Assembly: GCA_021733665.1 (NCBI GenBank)
Contig: JAHREI010000001.1
Location: 558,001-622,000, forward strand
Reading direction: 5' to 3'
Length of the DNA stretch: 64,000 nucleotides
DNA from: Bacillus subtilis
Lineage (GTDB): Bacteria > Pseudomonadota > Alphaproteobacteria > Rhizobiales > Rhizobiaceae
Position numbers and translations under genes: made by a program. Positions 50,422 through 59,105 of this stretch are shown here, one piece after another. The notes beneath the pieces were generated by a model. That model was not told the origin of the DNA, ran no database searches, and worked only from the letters and a program-made list of their open reading frames with translations. Each line of letters opens with the position of its first letter. Within the stretch, counting starts at the first letter, position 1.

Positions 50422-51206
50422 GCGATATAAATCATGATACGCCTTTGCTGCGTGTAAACGGATTGTCGAAGTTCTATGGCAACCGCCTTGGTTGCAGCAA
50501 TGTGTCTTTTGAACTGTATCCGGGTGAAGTGCTGGCGATTGTCGGCGAGAGCGGTTCCGGTAAGACAACACTGCTCAACTGTCTTGCCACACGCTTACAG
50601 CCTTCGGTTGGCGCTGTGGAATACCGGATGCGTGACGGCCAGTTCCGCGATCTCTATCGGATGAGTGAAGCCGAGCGCCGCTTTCTGATGCGTACGGACT
50701 GGGGCTTTGTGCATCAGAACCCGTCTGACGGTTTGCGTATGACTGTCTCCGCCGGTGCCAATGTCGGCGAGCGTCTGATGGCAGTCGGTGACCGTCATTA
50801 TGGTAAAATCCGTGAAACTGCGACCGACTGGCTTGGGCGTGTGGAAATTTCCGCAGACCGTATCGACGACCAGCCGCGTGCATTCTCCGGCGGTATGCGT
50901 CAGCGTTTGCAGATCGCCCGCAATCTGGTGACTGCACCGCGCCTGATTTTCATGGATGAGCCGACCGGTGGTCTGGACGTATCGGTGCAGGCGCGATTGC
51001 TCGATCTGTTGCGCGGTCTGGTGGCCGATCTCGGTCTGGCTGCAATTGTTGTGACCCATGATCTGGCGGTGGCGCGTCTGCTATCGCACCGCATGATGGT
51101 GATGAAAGACGGCCATATCATCGAAGCCGGTCTGACCGACCGCGTGCTGGATGATCCGCAGGCTCCTTATACGCAACTGCTCGTTTCCTCGATTTTGCAG
51201 GTTTAA
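50418..51206 (+). CDS. phnK: C-P lyase-associated ABC-type ATPase PhnK
   Basis: A 262-residue ATPase with Walker A GESGSGKTT, Q-loop VHQNPSDGLRM, signature FSGGMRQRLQIARNL, Walker B LIFMDEPTGGLD and switch His in VTHD. PhnK docks on the PhnGHIJ core rather than serving a membrane transporter. The insert VEYRMRDGQFRDLYRMSEAERRFLMRTDWG is characteristic of PhnK. It is coupled to phnJ by a 4-base overlap. Confidence 0.95.
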   Translation: MSDINHDTPLLRVNGLSKFYGNRLGCSNVSFELYPGEVLAIVGESGSGKTTLLNCLATRLQPSVGAVEYRMRDGQFRDLYRMSEAERRFLMRTDWGFVHQNPSDGLRMTVSAGANVGERLMAVGDRHYGKIRETATDWLGRVEISADRIDDQPRAFSGGMRQRLQIARNLVTAPRLIFMDEPTGGLDVSVQARLLDLLRGLVADLGLAAIVVTHDLAVARLLSHRMMVMKDGHIIEAGLTDRVLDDPQAPYTQLLVSSILQV

Positions 51207-51208
51207 TC

Positions 51209-51928
51209 ATGACTATGCCCCTTATTGTCTCGGAAGTGGCAAAGAGCTTCACCATGCATTTGCAGGGCGGCGTCAAATTGCCGGTGGTGAATAATGTTTT
51301 CTTTGCTCTGAAAACCGGTGAATGTGCTGTGCTTGGCGGCCCGTCCGGTGCCGGTAAAAGCTCTATCCTGAAAATGGTCTATGGCAATTATGCCGTGGAC
51401 GAAGGCCAGATCATTCTGCGCCATCACGGCAAACAGATTGATATTGCCTCGGCTGATCCGCGCACTGTTATGGCTGTACGCCGCGATACCATCGGTTATG
51501 TCAGCCAGTTTCTGCGGACTGTGCCGCGTGTCAGCGCACTGAATGTGGTGGCTGATCCGTTATTTGCCCGTGGTGTTGACCGTGAGCAAGCGCAGGATAA
51601 AGCCCGTGAATTGCTGGCCATGCTCAACCTGCCGCAGCGCCTGTGGGATCTGCCGCCAGCCACGTTCTCCGGTGGTGAGCAGCAGCGTGTGAATATTGCC
51701 CGTGGTTTCATCACAGATCATCCGGTGCTGTTGCTCGATGAACCGACCGCTTCGCTCGATGCCAAAAACCGTGAAGTTGTTATGGAATTGATCCGCCGTA
51801 AAAAAACAGAAGGTGTGGCGATGCTTGGCATTTTCCACGATGAAGATGTGCGTGAAGCCGTAGCTGACCGTATCATTGACGTGACCGAGTTTGCTCCGGG
51901 TTATGTGCGTCAGGGAGCCGACGCATGA
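51209..51928 (+). CDS. phnL: C-P lyase-associated ABC-type ATPase PhnL
   Basis: A 239-residue ATPase with Walker [10 protein letters not shown], signature [16 protein letters not shown], Walker [16 protein letters not shown], and H of [10 protein letters not shown] at the switch position, where PhnL differs from ordinary ABC ATPases. [17 protein letters not shown]-type sequence ([19 protein letters not shown]) also identifies it. With PhnK it associates with the core complex. Its stop overlaps the next gene by 4 bases. Confidence 0.95.
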   Translation: MTMPLIVSEVAKSFTMHLQGGVKLPVVNNVFFALKTGECAVLGGPSGAGKSSILKMVYGNYAVDEGQIILRHHGKQIDIASADPRTVMAVRRDTIGYVSQFLRTVPRVSALNVVADPLFARGVDREQAQDKARELLAMLNLPQRLWDLPPATFSGGEQQRVNIARGFITDHPVLLLDEPTASLDAKNREVVMELIRRKKTEGVAMLGIFHDEDVREAVADRIIDVTEFAPGYVRQGADA

Positions 51929-52539
51929 CCAGATTGTCAGAACAGCCGTTTATCCATCTCGATACGGAAATTTCCGACAGCACATTCGGCCGCTATACGG
52001 AAATTGGTACCCGTTGTCGTATTTCTGAAACGGAAATGGGTGACTATTCGTATATTGAGCGCGACGGTATGGTCTGGTGCGCCAAGATCGGTAAATTTGC
52101 GAATATTGCAGCCTCTGTGCGTATTAATGCCACCAATCATCCGATGTGGCGCGCAACGCTGCATCACTTCACCTATCGCGCCAATGATTACTGGCCAGAT
52201 GCCGAACAGGAAGCGGATTTCTTTGAATGGCGCCGCGCCCATGAAGTGACCATTGGTCATGATACATGGCTGGGACATGGTGTAACCGTTCTGCCTGGTG
52301 TTAAAATCGGCAATGGCGCGGTTATCGGTTCCGGTGCGGTCGTTTCCAAAGATGTCGCGCCTTATACGATTGTTGGCGGCGTGCCTGCCAAACTCATTCG
52401 TCAGCGTTTTTCAGATGCGATTGTTGAGCGTCTGGAAGCTCTGGCATGGTGGGACTGGGATCATCAGCGCCTGCGGGATGCACTGGATGATTTCCGCAAA
52501 CTTGAGATTGAAGCTTTTCTTGAAAAGCATGGCGGCTGA
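51925..52539 (+). CDS. Phosphonate-cluster hexapeptide-repeat acyltransferase
   Basis: A 204-residue left-handed beta-helix transferase of the xenobiotic/serine acetyltransferase type. The hexapeptide pattern is evident in [24 protein letters not shown] and in [33 protein letters not shown]. The catalytic His is probably in NATNHPMW. Members of this subgroup occur regularly in rhizobial phn operons in place of the GNAT enzyme PhnO and may acetylate aminoalkylphosphonates; that is inference. It overlaps phnL by 4 bases and is followed by a strong terminator. Confidence 0.85.
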   Translation: MTRLSEQPFIHLDTEISDSTFGRYTEIGTRCRISETEMGDYSYIERDGMVWCAKIGKFANIAASVRINATNHPMWRATLHHFTYRANDYWPDAEQEADFFEWRRAHEVTIGHDTWLGHGVTVLPGVKIGNGAVIGSGAVVSKDVAPYTIVGGVPAKLIRQRFSDAIVERLEALAWWDWDHQRLRDALDDFRKLEIEAFLEKHGG

Positions 52540-52572
52540 TAGCCAAGGTGCTGAATCCAATAGCAGAACAGA

Positions 52573-52599
52573 GCCGCCGGAATTTCCGGCGGCTTTTTT
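52573..52599 (+). terminator. Intrinsic terminator after the acyltransferase gene
   Basis: A 10-bp stem (52573-52582 with 52584-52593) is followed by TTTTTT. It splits the phn block into a lyase unit and a transport unit. Confidence 0.85.
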
Positions 52600-52619
52600 G
52601 TCAAAAATCTGATTCAGAA

Positions 52620-52659
52620 TTTTCATACAGATGTAATATAAGTTACATTTTCGTTTCAT
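52620..52659 (+). promoter_or_regulatory. PHO-like 11-bp phased half-site array upstream of phnC
   Basis: Four heptamers begin at 52620, 52631, 52642 and 52653, exactly 11 bp apart: TTTTCAT, ATGTAAT, GTTACAT and GTTTCAT. Each matches CTGTCAT at 4 or 5 of 7 positions, weaker than the phnG site but in the right phase and 43 bases before phnC. The middle also reads as an inverted repeat ATGTAA-N6-TTACAT. Confidence 0.5.
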
Positions 52660-52701
52660 ATCACGCGCCTAATTTCGCATGGAAATTGATAGAGGGCGCT
52701 G

Positions 52702-53550
52702 ATGCTTAAACTTCAAAATGTAACCCGTCGTTTTGGCGGTAATATTGCGGTTGCAGATGTAAATCTGGAAATCCCGCAGGGCCAGATGGTGGGTATCATT
52801 GGGGCATCGGGCGCGGGAAAATCCACGCTTCTGCGTATGATCAATCGTCTGATTGATACATCTGACGGTTCGATTGTTTTCAAGGATCAGGACGTGTCGC
52901 GCCTGCGTGGCTCTGAATTGCGCCGCTGGCGCAGTGATTGTGCAATGATCTTCCAGCAGTTCAATCTGGTGCCACGTCTTGATGTGCTGACCAATGTGCT
53001 GCTTGGCCGTCTTAATCAACGTTCTACTGTGAAGAGCCTGATGGGCATTTTCTCCCGCGAGGAGCGTGCGCAGGCTATCGCCAATATTGAACGTCTGGAC
53101 ATTGTCAAAACCGCCTTGCAACCGGCGGGTACACTTTCCGGTGGTCAGCAGCAGCGCGTGGCAATTGCCCGTGCATTGATGCAAAGCCCTAAGGTTATTC
53201 TTGCTGATGAGCCGATTGCCTCGCTGGACCCGCGCAATGCGCAGGTCGTGATGAGCGCACTACGCGATATCAATCAGCGCGAAGGTCTGACCGTTATCAC
53301 CAATCTTCATACGCTGGATACAGCACGCACCTATTGCGACCGGATCATCGGTATGCAGGGCGGACGCGTTGTGTTCGACGGTACGCCTGCTGATCTGACA
53401 CAGGCCGCAGCGCGCCGTATTTATGGTGCCGAAGCTGACGATGAAAGCTTCTCAGAAGCTGTGACATCCACAGCATTGGAGCAGCCGCAACCTCCGGTCA
53501 GCCCGCAAGTGGCACGACAGGTCGCAAAGCTCGTTGCAGACGCACAATAA
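52702..53550 (+). CDS. phnC: Phosphonate ABC transporter ATP-binding protein PhnC
   Basis: A 282-residue ATPase. It has Walker [11 protein letters not shown]-loop [21 protein letters not shown], signature [15 protein letters not shown], Walker [16 protein letters not shown] and switch residue His in NLHTLDTAR, all typical of PhnC. A C-terminal extension of about 40 residues ([22 protein letters not shown]...) exceeds the usual length. It energises phosphonate import with PhnD and two PhnE permeases. The start follows GAGGGCG and lies downstream of the PHO-like array. Confidence 0.94.
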   Translation: MLKLQNVTRRFGGNIAVADVNLEIPQGQMVGIIGASGAGKSTLLRMINRLIDTSDGSIVFKDQDVSRLRGSELRRWRSDCAMIFQQFNLVPRLDVLTNVLLGRLNQRSTVKSLMGIFSREERAQAIANIERLDIVKTALQPAGTLSGGQQQRVAIARALMQSPKVILADEPIASLDPRNAQVVMSALRDINQREGLTVITNLHTLDTARTYCDRIIGMQGGRVVFDGTPADLTQAAARRIYGAEADDESFSEAVTSTALEQPQPPVSPQVARQVAKLVADAQ

Positions 53551-53596
53551 CACTTATCCAAAACCAAACGATAATCGTTTAACAGGAGAATGGTTC

Positions 53597-54514
53597 ATGA
53601 CCTTCAAGAAGCTTTTGCTCGGCGCCGTTGCGCTGTCCGCAGTGGCAACCGCAACCGCAGCGCAGGCAGATAAGCCTGAAGTGTTCCGCGTTGGTATTAT
53701 CGGCGGCGAAAACGAAGCCGACCGTCTGCGCAATTACCAGTGCATTATTGACCAGCTGCCAAAGGCAATCGGCGTTAAGGAAGTTAAACTGTTTCCTGCT
53801 GCCGATTATGACGGCGTTATTCAGGGGCTGCTCGGCGGTACACTGGATTATGCAGAACTTGGCGCTTCCGGCTATGCCAAAATCTATCTGACCAAAGAAG
53901 ATGCTGTTGAGCCGATCCTGACCACTGAACAGACTGACGGTTCGACCGGTTATTATTCGATCATGGTTGCCCGCAAAGACAGCGGTATCAAGACTATTGC
54001 TGATATGAAAGGCAAGAAGCTTGGTTTTGCTGATCCGGATTCAACTTCCGGCTATCTCATTCCGGTAACCTCGTTGCCAAAAGACCTCGATGGCGGGACG
54101 GTTAAAGATTACTTCAGCGAAACAGGTTTCGGCGGCGGTCATGAAAATCTGGTTCTGGCTGTTAAAGACGGCAAGTTTGATGCCGGTACGACCTTCGGCT
54201 CCGGCGTTGGCAGCTTCGATGAAGGTTACACATCCGGTAACCTGCGCAAGATGGTCGACAAAGGCCTGATCGACATGAAAGACTTCACAGAAGTCTGGAA
54301 ATCCCCGCTGATCCCGAACGGCCCGATCGTTATCCGCACAGCCATTGATGCTGATCTGAAGGCCAAGTTCAAAGCCTATATGCTGGATCTGCCAAAGACC
54401 GATCCTGAGTGCTTTGCCTCCACAATGGGCGGTGATTTCAAGTCCTATATCGAAGTGAACAAAGACTTCTATCAGCCGGTTATCGACGCACGTAAGTCGC
54501 AGATCGGTCAGTAA
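53597..54514 (+). CDS. phnD: Phosphonate ABC transporter substrate-binding protein PhnD
   Basis: A 305-residue periplasmic protein with signal peptide MTFKKLLLGAVALSAVATATAAQA. The PhnD fold is seen in FRVGIIGGENEADRLRNYQCI, LLGGTLDYAELGASGYAKIYL, KGKKLGFADPDSTSGYLIPVT and FKSYIEVNKDFYQPV. It captures phosphonates and passes them to PhnE. ATG 53597 is chosen because AGGAGA lies 7 bases upstream. It is followed by an intercistronic terminator-like hairpin, a common device to raise binding-protein expression over permease genes. Confidence 0.94.
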   Translation: MTFKKLLLGAVALSAVATATAAQADKPEVFRVGIIGGENEADRLRNYQCIIDQLPKAIGVKEVKLFPAADYDGVIQGLLGGTLDYAELGASGYAKIYLTKEDAVEPILTTEQTDGSTGYYSIMVARKDSGIKTIADMKGKKLGFADPDSTSGYLIPVTSLPKDLDGGTVKDYFSETGFGGGHENLVLAVKDGKFDAGTTFGSGVGSFDEGYTSGNLRKMVDKGLIDMKDFTEVWKSPLIPNGPIVIRTAIDADLKAKFKAYMLDLPKTDPECFASTMGGDFKSYIEVNKDFYQPVIDARKSQIGQ

Positions 54515-54522
54515 GATTAAGT

Positions 54523-54562
54523 TGCGGCCAGTGTCAAAGAATGATGCTGGCCGCATTTTTTT
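54523..54562 (+). terminator. Intercistronic hairpin with U-run between phnD and phnE1
   Basis: A 9-bp GC stem (54523-54531 with 54547-54555) and 15-base loop are followed by a run of T. It lies inside an operon, so partial termination or mRNA 3'-end protection of phnCD is likely. Confidence 0.7.
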
Positions 54563-54583
54563 ATTCTTTTTTAGGCGGGCCTG

Positions 54584-55549
54584 ATGACCCATTCTGTTTC
54601 TAAGCCATCCCTGTCCGGTGAAGCCGCTTTGGTCGAGCAGCACTGGCGGGAGCTGTCCTCCCGACGTCGTACCTATACGCTGCTGATTATCGGTGGTTTG
54701 TTTCTGGCGCTTTCCGCATCTTTGTGGTTCGCCAATGAAAGCAATGCCGGTAAATTCTGGGAGCGTCTGCCGCATTTCTTCGATTTCGTCGGTGATATGG
54801 TGCCGCGTGACGGCTGGGAAGTCTGGCGGGCTCTGTTTGATCTGCCGTCACCCTATTTCGACGGTAGTCAGAAATATGATTATGAGGCAGGCCGCGTCTA
54901 TCTGTTCGGCAGCGGTTTTTATATTCCTGAATATTTCTACAAGATGCTGGAGACGCTCAATATTGCCATGATGGCAACGTTGATCGGCTTTTTCTTTGGT
55001 TTCATCCTGTGTTTCCTTGCGGCTAAAAACCTGACAACCAGCCGTGCGCTACGTTTTTTCGTGCGCCGCTACATGGAAATTCTGCGTGCTTTTCCTGAAA
55101 TTGTGATTGCCGGTTTCTTTGCAGCTATTCTCTCGCTGGGGCCAATTCCTGCGATTTTTGCGGTTGGTATTCATACGATCGGCGCGCTGGGTAAGCTGTT
55201 TTTCGAAGTGGTTGAGAATGCCGATATGAAGGCCGAGGAAGGCCTGCGTGCCGTCGGCGCAAACTGGTTTGAGCGTGTCGGCTTCGGCATTGTGCCGCAA
55301 GTCATGCCGAACTTCATGTCCTATGCTTTCCTGCGTTTCGAGATCAATGTCCGCGCATCCACCATTATCGGTGCGGTTGGCGGCGGCGGTATCGGTGAGG
55401 CATTACGCCTGTCGATCGGTCATGGCCATCAGGCAAAAACACTGGCGATTGTGTTTCTGCTGCTCGTTACAATCATTGCGGTGGATCAGACCTCTGCATG
55501 GCTGCGCGGCCGTCTTGTCGGCGCTCAGGCCTTTCAGTTCGGAGCGTAA
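54584..55549 (+). CDS. phnE1: Phosphonate ABC transporter permease PhnE (first)
   Basis: A 321-residue inner-membrane permease. Helix 1 (YTLLIIGGLFLALSASLWFA) is followed by a periplasmic stretch of about 70 residues (DLPSPYFDGSQKYDYEAGRVY) and the core permease bundle. The coupling loop ADMKAEEGLRAVGANWFERVGFGIVPQVMP is the PhnE motif. It pairs with the second PhnE. The ATG lies after the hairpin; the ribosome site is a GGCGGGCC-like stretch. The stop is 3 bases before phnE2. Confidence 0.93.
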   Translation: MTHSVSKPSLSGEAALVEQHWRELSSRRRTYTLLIIGGLFLALSASLWFANESNAGKFWERLPHFFDFVGDMVPRDGWEVWRALFDLPSPYFDGSQKYDYEAGRVYLFGSGFYIPEYFYKMLETLNIAMMATLIGFFFGFILCFLAAKNLTTSRALRFFVRRYMEILRAFPEIVIAGFFAAILSLGPIPAIFAVGIHTIGALGKLFFEVVENADMKAEEGLRAVGANWFERVGFGIVPQVMPNFMSYAFLRFEINVRASTIIGAVGGGGIGEALRLSIGHGHQAKTLAIVFLLLVTIIAVDQTSAWLRGRLVGAQAFQFGA

Positions 55550-55552
55550 AAA

Positions 55553-56920
55553 ATGACAGCTTTGACTTTAAACGCCGCTCAGATTGCTGATTACGAAAAC
55601 CGCTATCCGCAGGTCTTTCGCCGCCCGTTTTCCAAGCGCTATACATTGCCGCTGATCGGCTTAGGTATTGTGCTCTATATGGCCTATAGCTGGTGGTTCT
55701 TTGCCATTGGTACAGTACTTTCGGAAGGCCAGTGGGATCGTGCCGGTATTACCGCCCGCCAGTGGTACTCCTATGAGGTACGCCCGACTATTCGCCTAAA
55801 CACTGGTTTGAATGGTGATGAGGCAAAAGTAACCTATCCGCGCTTTTCGGTGCTGGGCAAGAATCCTGATCCGGAATGGGTGCAGCAGGCCAATGGCCGT
55901 ACCAGTGTGATTTTCGGTAGTTCTGAAGCGCTGCATCTTAGTGGCAATATGGTTGTCGTGGAGCATGGTGGCGAAGTGCTGAATGTGCGTATTGATGCTG
56001 ATGCTGCCCGACCTGTTGATGATAAGCCGCTGCCATCATGGGCAGTGCTGAAAAATGATGAAGTACAGGTGGATTTCGGCTTCTCCGGTGAAGCCCGTAT
56101 CATGCCGGAGCGTATCACCGTTAACCGCCGTTTCTTCGGCTGGCCGAACTTTGTGTTCGATACCAATTCGCCATTCTGGGGTAAGTCAGCCAGTGAAGTC
56201 ACATCGCTGATCGTCTCCGGTGAACGTATCAAACCGGAAATGTCCAATCTGTCGCTGGCTTTTGACAATATCTGGAACAATGCGGAATGGCAGCACGGCG
56301 ATGTCTGGATCAAGATGTTGCAGACGATTGTCATGGCTTTTGTCGGTACACTGTTCGCCGGTATGCTCGCGCTGCCGCTGGCCTTCATCGCCGCGCGTAA
56401 TATTACGCCGAACTTCTTTGCCAATCAGATTACCAAGCGTCTGTTCGACTTCCTGCGCTCAGTCGATATGTTTATCTGGGCATTGTTCTTCACCCGTGCT
56501 TTCGGACCGGGACCACTGGCTGGTATTTCGGCGATCTTCTTCACCGATACCGGTACGCTGGGTAAACTCTATTCGGAAACGCTGGAAAATATCGACGATA
56601 AACAGCGTGAAGGTGTGAAGTCGGTTGGTGCATCGCCAGCCAATGTGCAGCGCTACGGTGTTATTCCGCAGGTGATGCCGGTATTCCTCAGTCAGATGCT
56701 GTATTTCTGGGAGTCCAATACCCGTTCGGCAACGATTATCGGTGCGGTGGGTGCCGGTGGTATCGGTCTGAAACTTTGGGAAGCCATGCGCACTAATTCC
56801 AACTGGGCAAATGTCGCCTATATGGTGATCCTCATTCTGATCGTGGTGTTTGTATTCGATGCCATTTCTAATGCGCTGCGTTCACGTTTAACCGGTGATC
56901 GCCGCGTCTCACAGAAATGA
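55553..56920 (+). CDS. phnE2: Phosphonate ABC transporter permease PhnE (second, with large periplasmic insert)
   Basis: A 455-residue permease, longer than classical PhnE (about 260). A first helix (LPLIGLGIVLYMAYSWWFFAIG, about residues 32-54) is followed by about 200 residues predicted periplasmic, before the core helices start near residue 254 (MLQTIVMAFVGTLFAGMLALPLAF). The coupling loop DKQREGVKSVGASPANVQRYGVIPQVMP is the PhnE motif. Long second permeases of this kind occur in rhizobial phn loci. The insert has no family I recognise and may help dock PhnD. The gene starts 3 bases after phnE1. Confidence 0.92.
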   Translation: MTALTLNAAQIADYENRYPQVFRRPFSKRYTLPLIGLGIVLYMAYSWWFFAIGTVLSEGQWDRAGITARQWYSYEVRPTIRLNTGLNGDEAKVTYPRFSVLGKNPDPEWVQQANGRTSVIFGSSEALHLSGNMVVVEHGGEVLNVRIDADAARPVDDKPLPSWAVLKNDEVQVDFGFSGEARIMPERITVNRRFFGWPNFVFDTNSPFWGKSASEVTSLIVSGERIKPEMSNLSLAFDNIWNNAEWQHGDVWIKMLQTIVMAFVGTLFAGMLALPLAFIAARNITPNFFANQITKRLFDFLRSVDMFIWALFFTRAFGPGPLAGISAIFFTDTGTLGKLYSETLENIDDKQREGVKSVGASPANVQRYGVIPQVMPVFLSQMLYFWESNTRSATIIGAVGAGGIGLKLWEAMRTNSNWANVAYMVILILIVVFVFDAISNALRSRLTGDRRVSQK

Positions 56921-56976
56921 GACAAAAACTTCAAATCAGCGTTGTGTGATTGTCACAAAACTCCTGTAGGCCACAG

Positions 56977-57013
56977 CCATGCTGCGTGATCCGATCATGC
57001 AGCATGGTTTTTT
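56977..57013 (+). terminator. Intrinsic terminator between phnE2 and phnM
   Basis: CCATGCTGC (56977-56985) pairs with 56999-57007, followed by TTTTTT. It probably ends or attenuates the phnCDE transcript before phnMN. Confidence 0.75.
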
Positions 57014-57035
57014 CTTGTAGGAAAGCATAATTCCG

Positions 57036-58190
57036 ATGACACGCGACACGCGCCCTTCCGATATCGTTTTTAAAAATGCCCGTATCATCCTTGAGGATGA
57101 AGTTATCACCGGTACAATCCAGATCCGTGACGGAAAAATCGCTGATATCAGCGCTGGCAATGGCATAAGCGGTGAAGATTTCGGCGGCGATTATTTGATG
57201 CCGGGTGTCGTGGAGTTGCATACCGATCATCTTGAGCACCATTATGCACCACGCCCGAAAGTGCGCTGGAATGCCGATGCAGCATTGATGGCGCATGATG
57301 CACAGATTGCTGCTTCCGGCATCACCACAGTATTCGACGCGCTGCGCGTTGGTCTTGATGGCGATACAGATATTAATTCCAATGATATGGTGCTGCTTGC
57401 CGGTGCGATTGCTGATGGCCAGAACAATGGCCGTCTGCGTGCAGACCACTATCTGCATTTGCGCTGCGAAGTGTCTTCCCCGAATTGCCTCGATGCGTTT
57501 GAATTATTTGAGCATAACCCTCAGGTGAAAATTGCCTCGCTGATGGATCATGCACCGGGACAGCGCCAGTTTGCCAGCCTTGAAGCCTATAAGACCTACT
57601 ATATGGGCAAACAGAAGATGACACAGGCCGAGTTTGATGTGTTCTGTGACCGTCGCGTGGCGGAATCTGTGGCTTATGCAGATCGTTTCCGCAAAGAAAT
57701 TGCTGCCCGTTGTCAGGCTAAGGGCATTTCGCTTGCCAGCCATGATGATGCGACACTTGCCCATGTGGATGAAGCGATTGAACAGGGCATTCATGTGGCA
57801 GAATTCCCGACAACGCTGGAAGCCGCTAAGGCGTCGAAAGAAGCCGGTATGGCTGTTTTGATGGGCGCACCGAATATTGTGCGCGGCTCATCCCACTCCG
57901 GTAATGTCTCGGCACGTGATCTCGCTTCAGCCGGTCATCTCGATATTCTGTCTTCCGACTATATTCCTTTCAGTCTTGTGCAGGCGGTTTATACACTGCC
58001 GCAACTGGTTGATGGCTATACGCTGCCGCAGGCGATCAATCTCGTTACCCGCAATCCGGCCAAAGCTGTCGGTTTTACTGATCGCGGAACACTTGCATCG
58101 GGCAAACGGGCTGATATGGTTCGCGTTCATATGCAAAATGCGATACCGGTGGTACGCTCAGTGTGGCGGGAAGGGCAGCGCGTGCTGTAA
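57036..58190 (+). CDS. phnM: Ribose 1-phosphonate 5-triphosphate diphosphatase PhnM
   Basis: A 384-residue amidohydrolase-fold enzyme that removes pyrophosphate from alpha-D-ribose 1-methylphosphonate 5-triphosphate in the cytoplasm. Zinc-site histidines are in PGVVELHTDHLEHHYAPRPK and in the later ISLASHDDAT; DLASAGHLDILSSDYIPFSL gives the terminal metal aspartate. MLQ-like SGKRADMVRVHMQNAIPVVRSVWREG is typical of the C-terminal beta-sandwich. It starts 116 bases after phnE2, behind a terminator hairpin, with TAGGAAAG upstream. Confidence 0.95.
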   Translation: MTRDTRPSDIVFKNARIILEDEVITGTIQIRDGKIADISAGNGISGEDFGGDYLMPGVVELHTDHLEHHYAPRPKVRWNADAALMAHDAQIAASGITTVFDALRVGLDGDTDINSNDMVLLAGAIADGQNNGRLRADHYLHLRCEVSSPNCLDAFELFEHNPQVKIASLMDHAPGQRQFASLEAYKTYYMGKQKMTQAEFDVFCDRRVAESVAYADRFRKEIAARCQAKGISLASHDDATLAHVDEAIEQGIHVAEFPTTLEAAKASKEAGMAVLMGAPNIVRGSSHSGNVSARDLASAGHLDILSSDYIPFSLVQAVYTLPQLVDGYTLPQAINLVTRNPAKAVGFTDRGTLASGKRADMVRVHMQNAIPVVRSVWREGQRVL

Positions 58191-58211
58191 GCTGCGCTTG
58201 TAAATGACGGA

Positions 58212-58772
58212 ATGAGTGAAATGACCGGTATTTTTGTTGCCGTTGTGGGGCCGAGCGGTGCGGGCAAAGACACAATCATTGATTATGCACGCACGCATTT
58301 ACCGCAGGATGGCAATTACCACTTTGTGCGTCGCGTGGTAACCCGTGATGCTCACGGCAACACGGAAGATCATGATACATTGTCAGAAGCCGATTTTCTG
58401 AAGGCGATTGAGCAGTCAGAATTTTGTATGCATTGGCAGGCACATGGTCTGTATTATGGCCTGCCTGCTTCGGTGGAGCGTGTGCTTGAAAATGGCGGTG
58501 TGGTGATTGCCAATTTGTCACGTAAAGTCTTGCCGCAACTGGCCGAGCGTTTCCCCCGTGTGGCAATTGCCCATATTACGGCAAGTCCGGCAGTGCTGGC
58601 ACAGCGTCTTGCATCGCGCGGACGCGAAACGCCGGAATCGATTGCATCACGTTTGCAGCGTCAGCAGCCGGTGGAAGCCGGTGATCTGCCGCTCTGGACG
58701 ATTGATAATTCCGGCGAGGTGTCGGATGCCGGTGATGCATTCACCGCGCGTCTCAAAGCTTGTCAGCCCTGA
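58212..58772 (+). CDS. phnN: Ribose 1,5-bisphosphate phosphokinase PhnN
   Basis: A 186-residue P-loop kinase of the guanylate-kinase type with Walker A GPSGAGKDT. YHFVRRVVTRDAHGNTEDHD, FCMHWQAHGLYYGLPASV and NLSRKVLPQLAERFPRVAIAHITASP match PhnN. It phosphorylates ribose 1,5-bisphosphate to PRPP, closing the C-P lyase pathway. Two in-frame ATGs (58212 and 58221) are possible; 58212 is shown. It follows phnM by 21 bases and ends the phn locus. Confidence 0.92.
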   Translation: MSEMTGIFVAVVGPSGAGKDTIIDYARTHLPQDGNYHFVRRVVTRDAHGNTEDHDTLSEADFLKAIEQSEFCMHWQAHGLYYGLPASVERVLENGGVVIANLSRKVLPQLAERFPRVAIAHITASPAVLAQRLASRGRETPESIASRLQRQQPVEAGDLPLWTIDNSGEVSDAGDAFTARLKACQP

Positions 58773-58796
58773 ATGGACACATTCATATGAAATATA

Positions 58797-58896
58797 GCAT
58801 TTCCAGCAAAAGTGCGAAGCGGTTTTGCGTCGGATAATGCGTAAAAACAAACAGTTACAGCGGTTCCAACGATTCAGCCTTAACTGGAACCGCTGT
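58797..58896 (+). repeat. Intergenic palindromic repeat, family A, copy 1
   Basis: A 100-bp element of rhizobial type: gcatttccagcaaaagtgcg, then agcggttttgcg, aatgcgtaaaaa, and a palindrome ACAGCGGTTCCA (58857-58868) / TGGAACCGCTGT (58885-58896). It recurs inverted at 61915-62017. Confidence 0.75.
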
Positions 58897-58901
58897 AAAT
58901 G

Positions 58902-58931
58902 AGGCGATACCGTTTGCGGTATCGCCTTTTT
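58902..58931. terminator. Terminator between phnN and ccoS
   Basis: A perfect 11-bp stem (58902-58912 with 58917-58927) with a 4-base loop is followed by TTTT. It lies in the convergent gap and ends the phn transcript. Confidence 0.8.
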
Positions 58932-58933
58932 AT

Positions 58934-59101
58934 TTATGGTTTTTCCTGTGCCGGTCTGTCATCATCATCCGGCAGAAAAATCCGGTTGGCGGCACCATCC
59001 ATATCCTCATATTGCCCGCTTTTCAGTGACCATAGAAATGCTGCGAGCCACATACCGCCCAGAAACAGGGCGATGGGAATGAGGAAAATCAGGATATTCA
59101 T
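58934..59101 (-). CDS. ccoS: cbb3-type cytochrome oxidase maturation protein CcoS (FixS)
   Basis: A 55-residue protein missed by length filters. One N-terminal membrane helix (MNILIFLIPIALFLGGMWLAAFLW) is followed by the CcoS signature SGQYEDMDGAANRIF and an acidic tail (LPDDDDRPAQEKP). CcoS is needed to insert haem and copper into CcoN. It begins 5 bases after the fixI stop as the last gene of the minus-strand fixGHIS unit. Confidence 0.93.
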   Translation of the reverse strand: MNILIFLIPIALFLGGMWLAAFLWSLKSGQYEDMDGAANRIFLPDDDDRPAQEKP

Positions 59102-59105
59102 AATC

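Noticed and set aside
57036-58190. PHO box directly upstream of phnM
   Set aside because: Only a single TTGTCAC half-site is seen near 56950 with no partner at 11-bp spacing.
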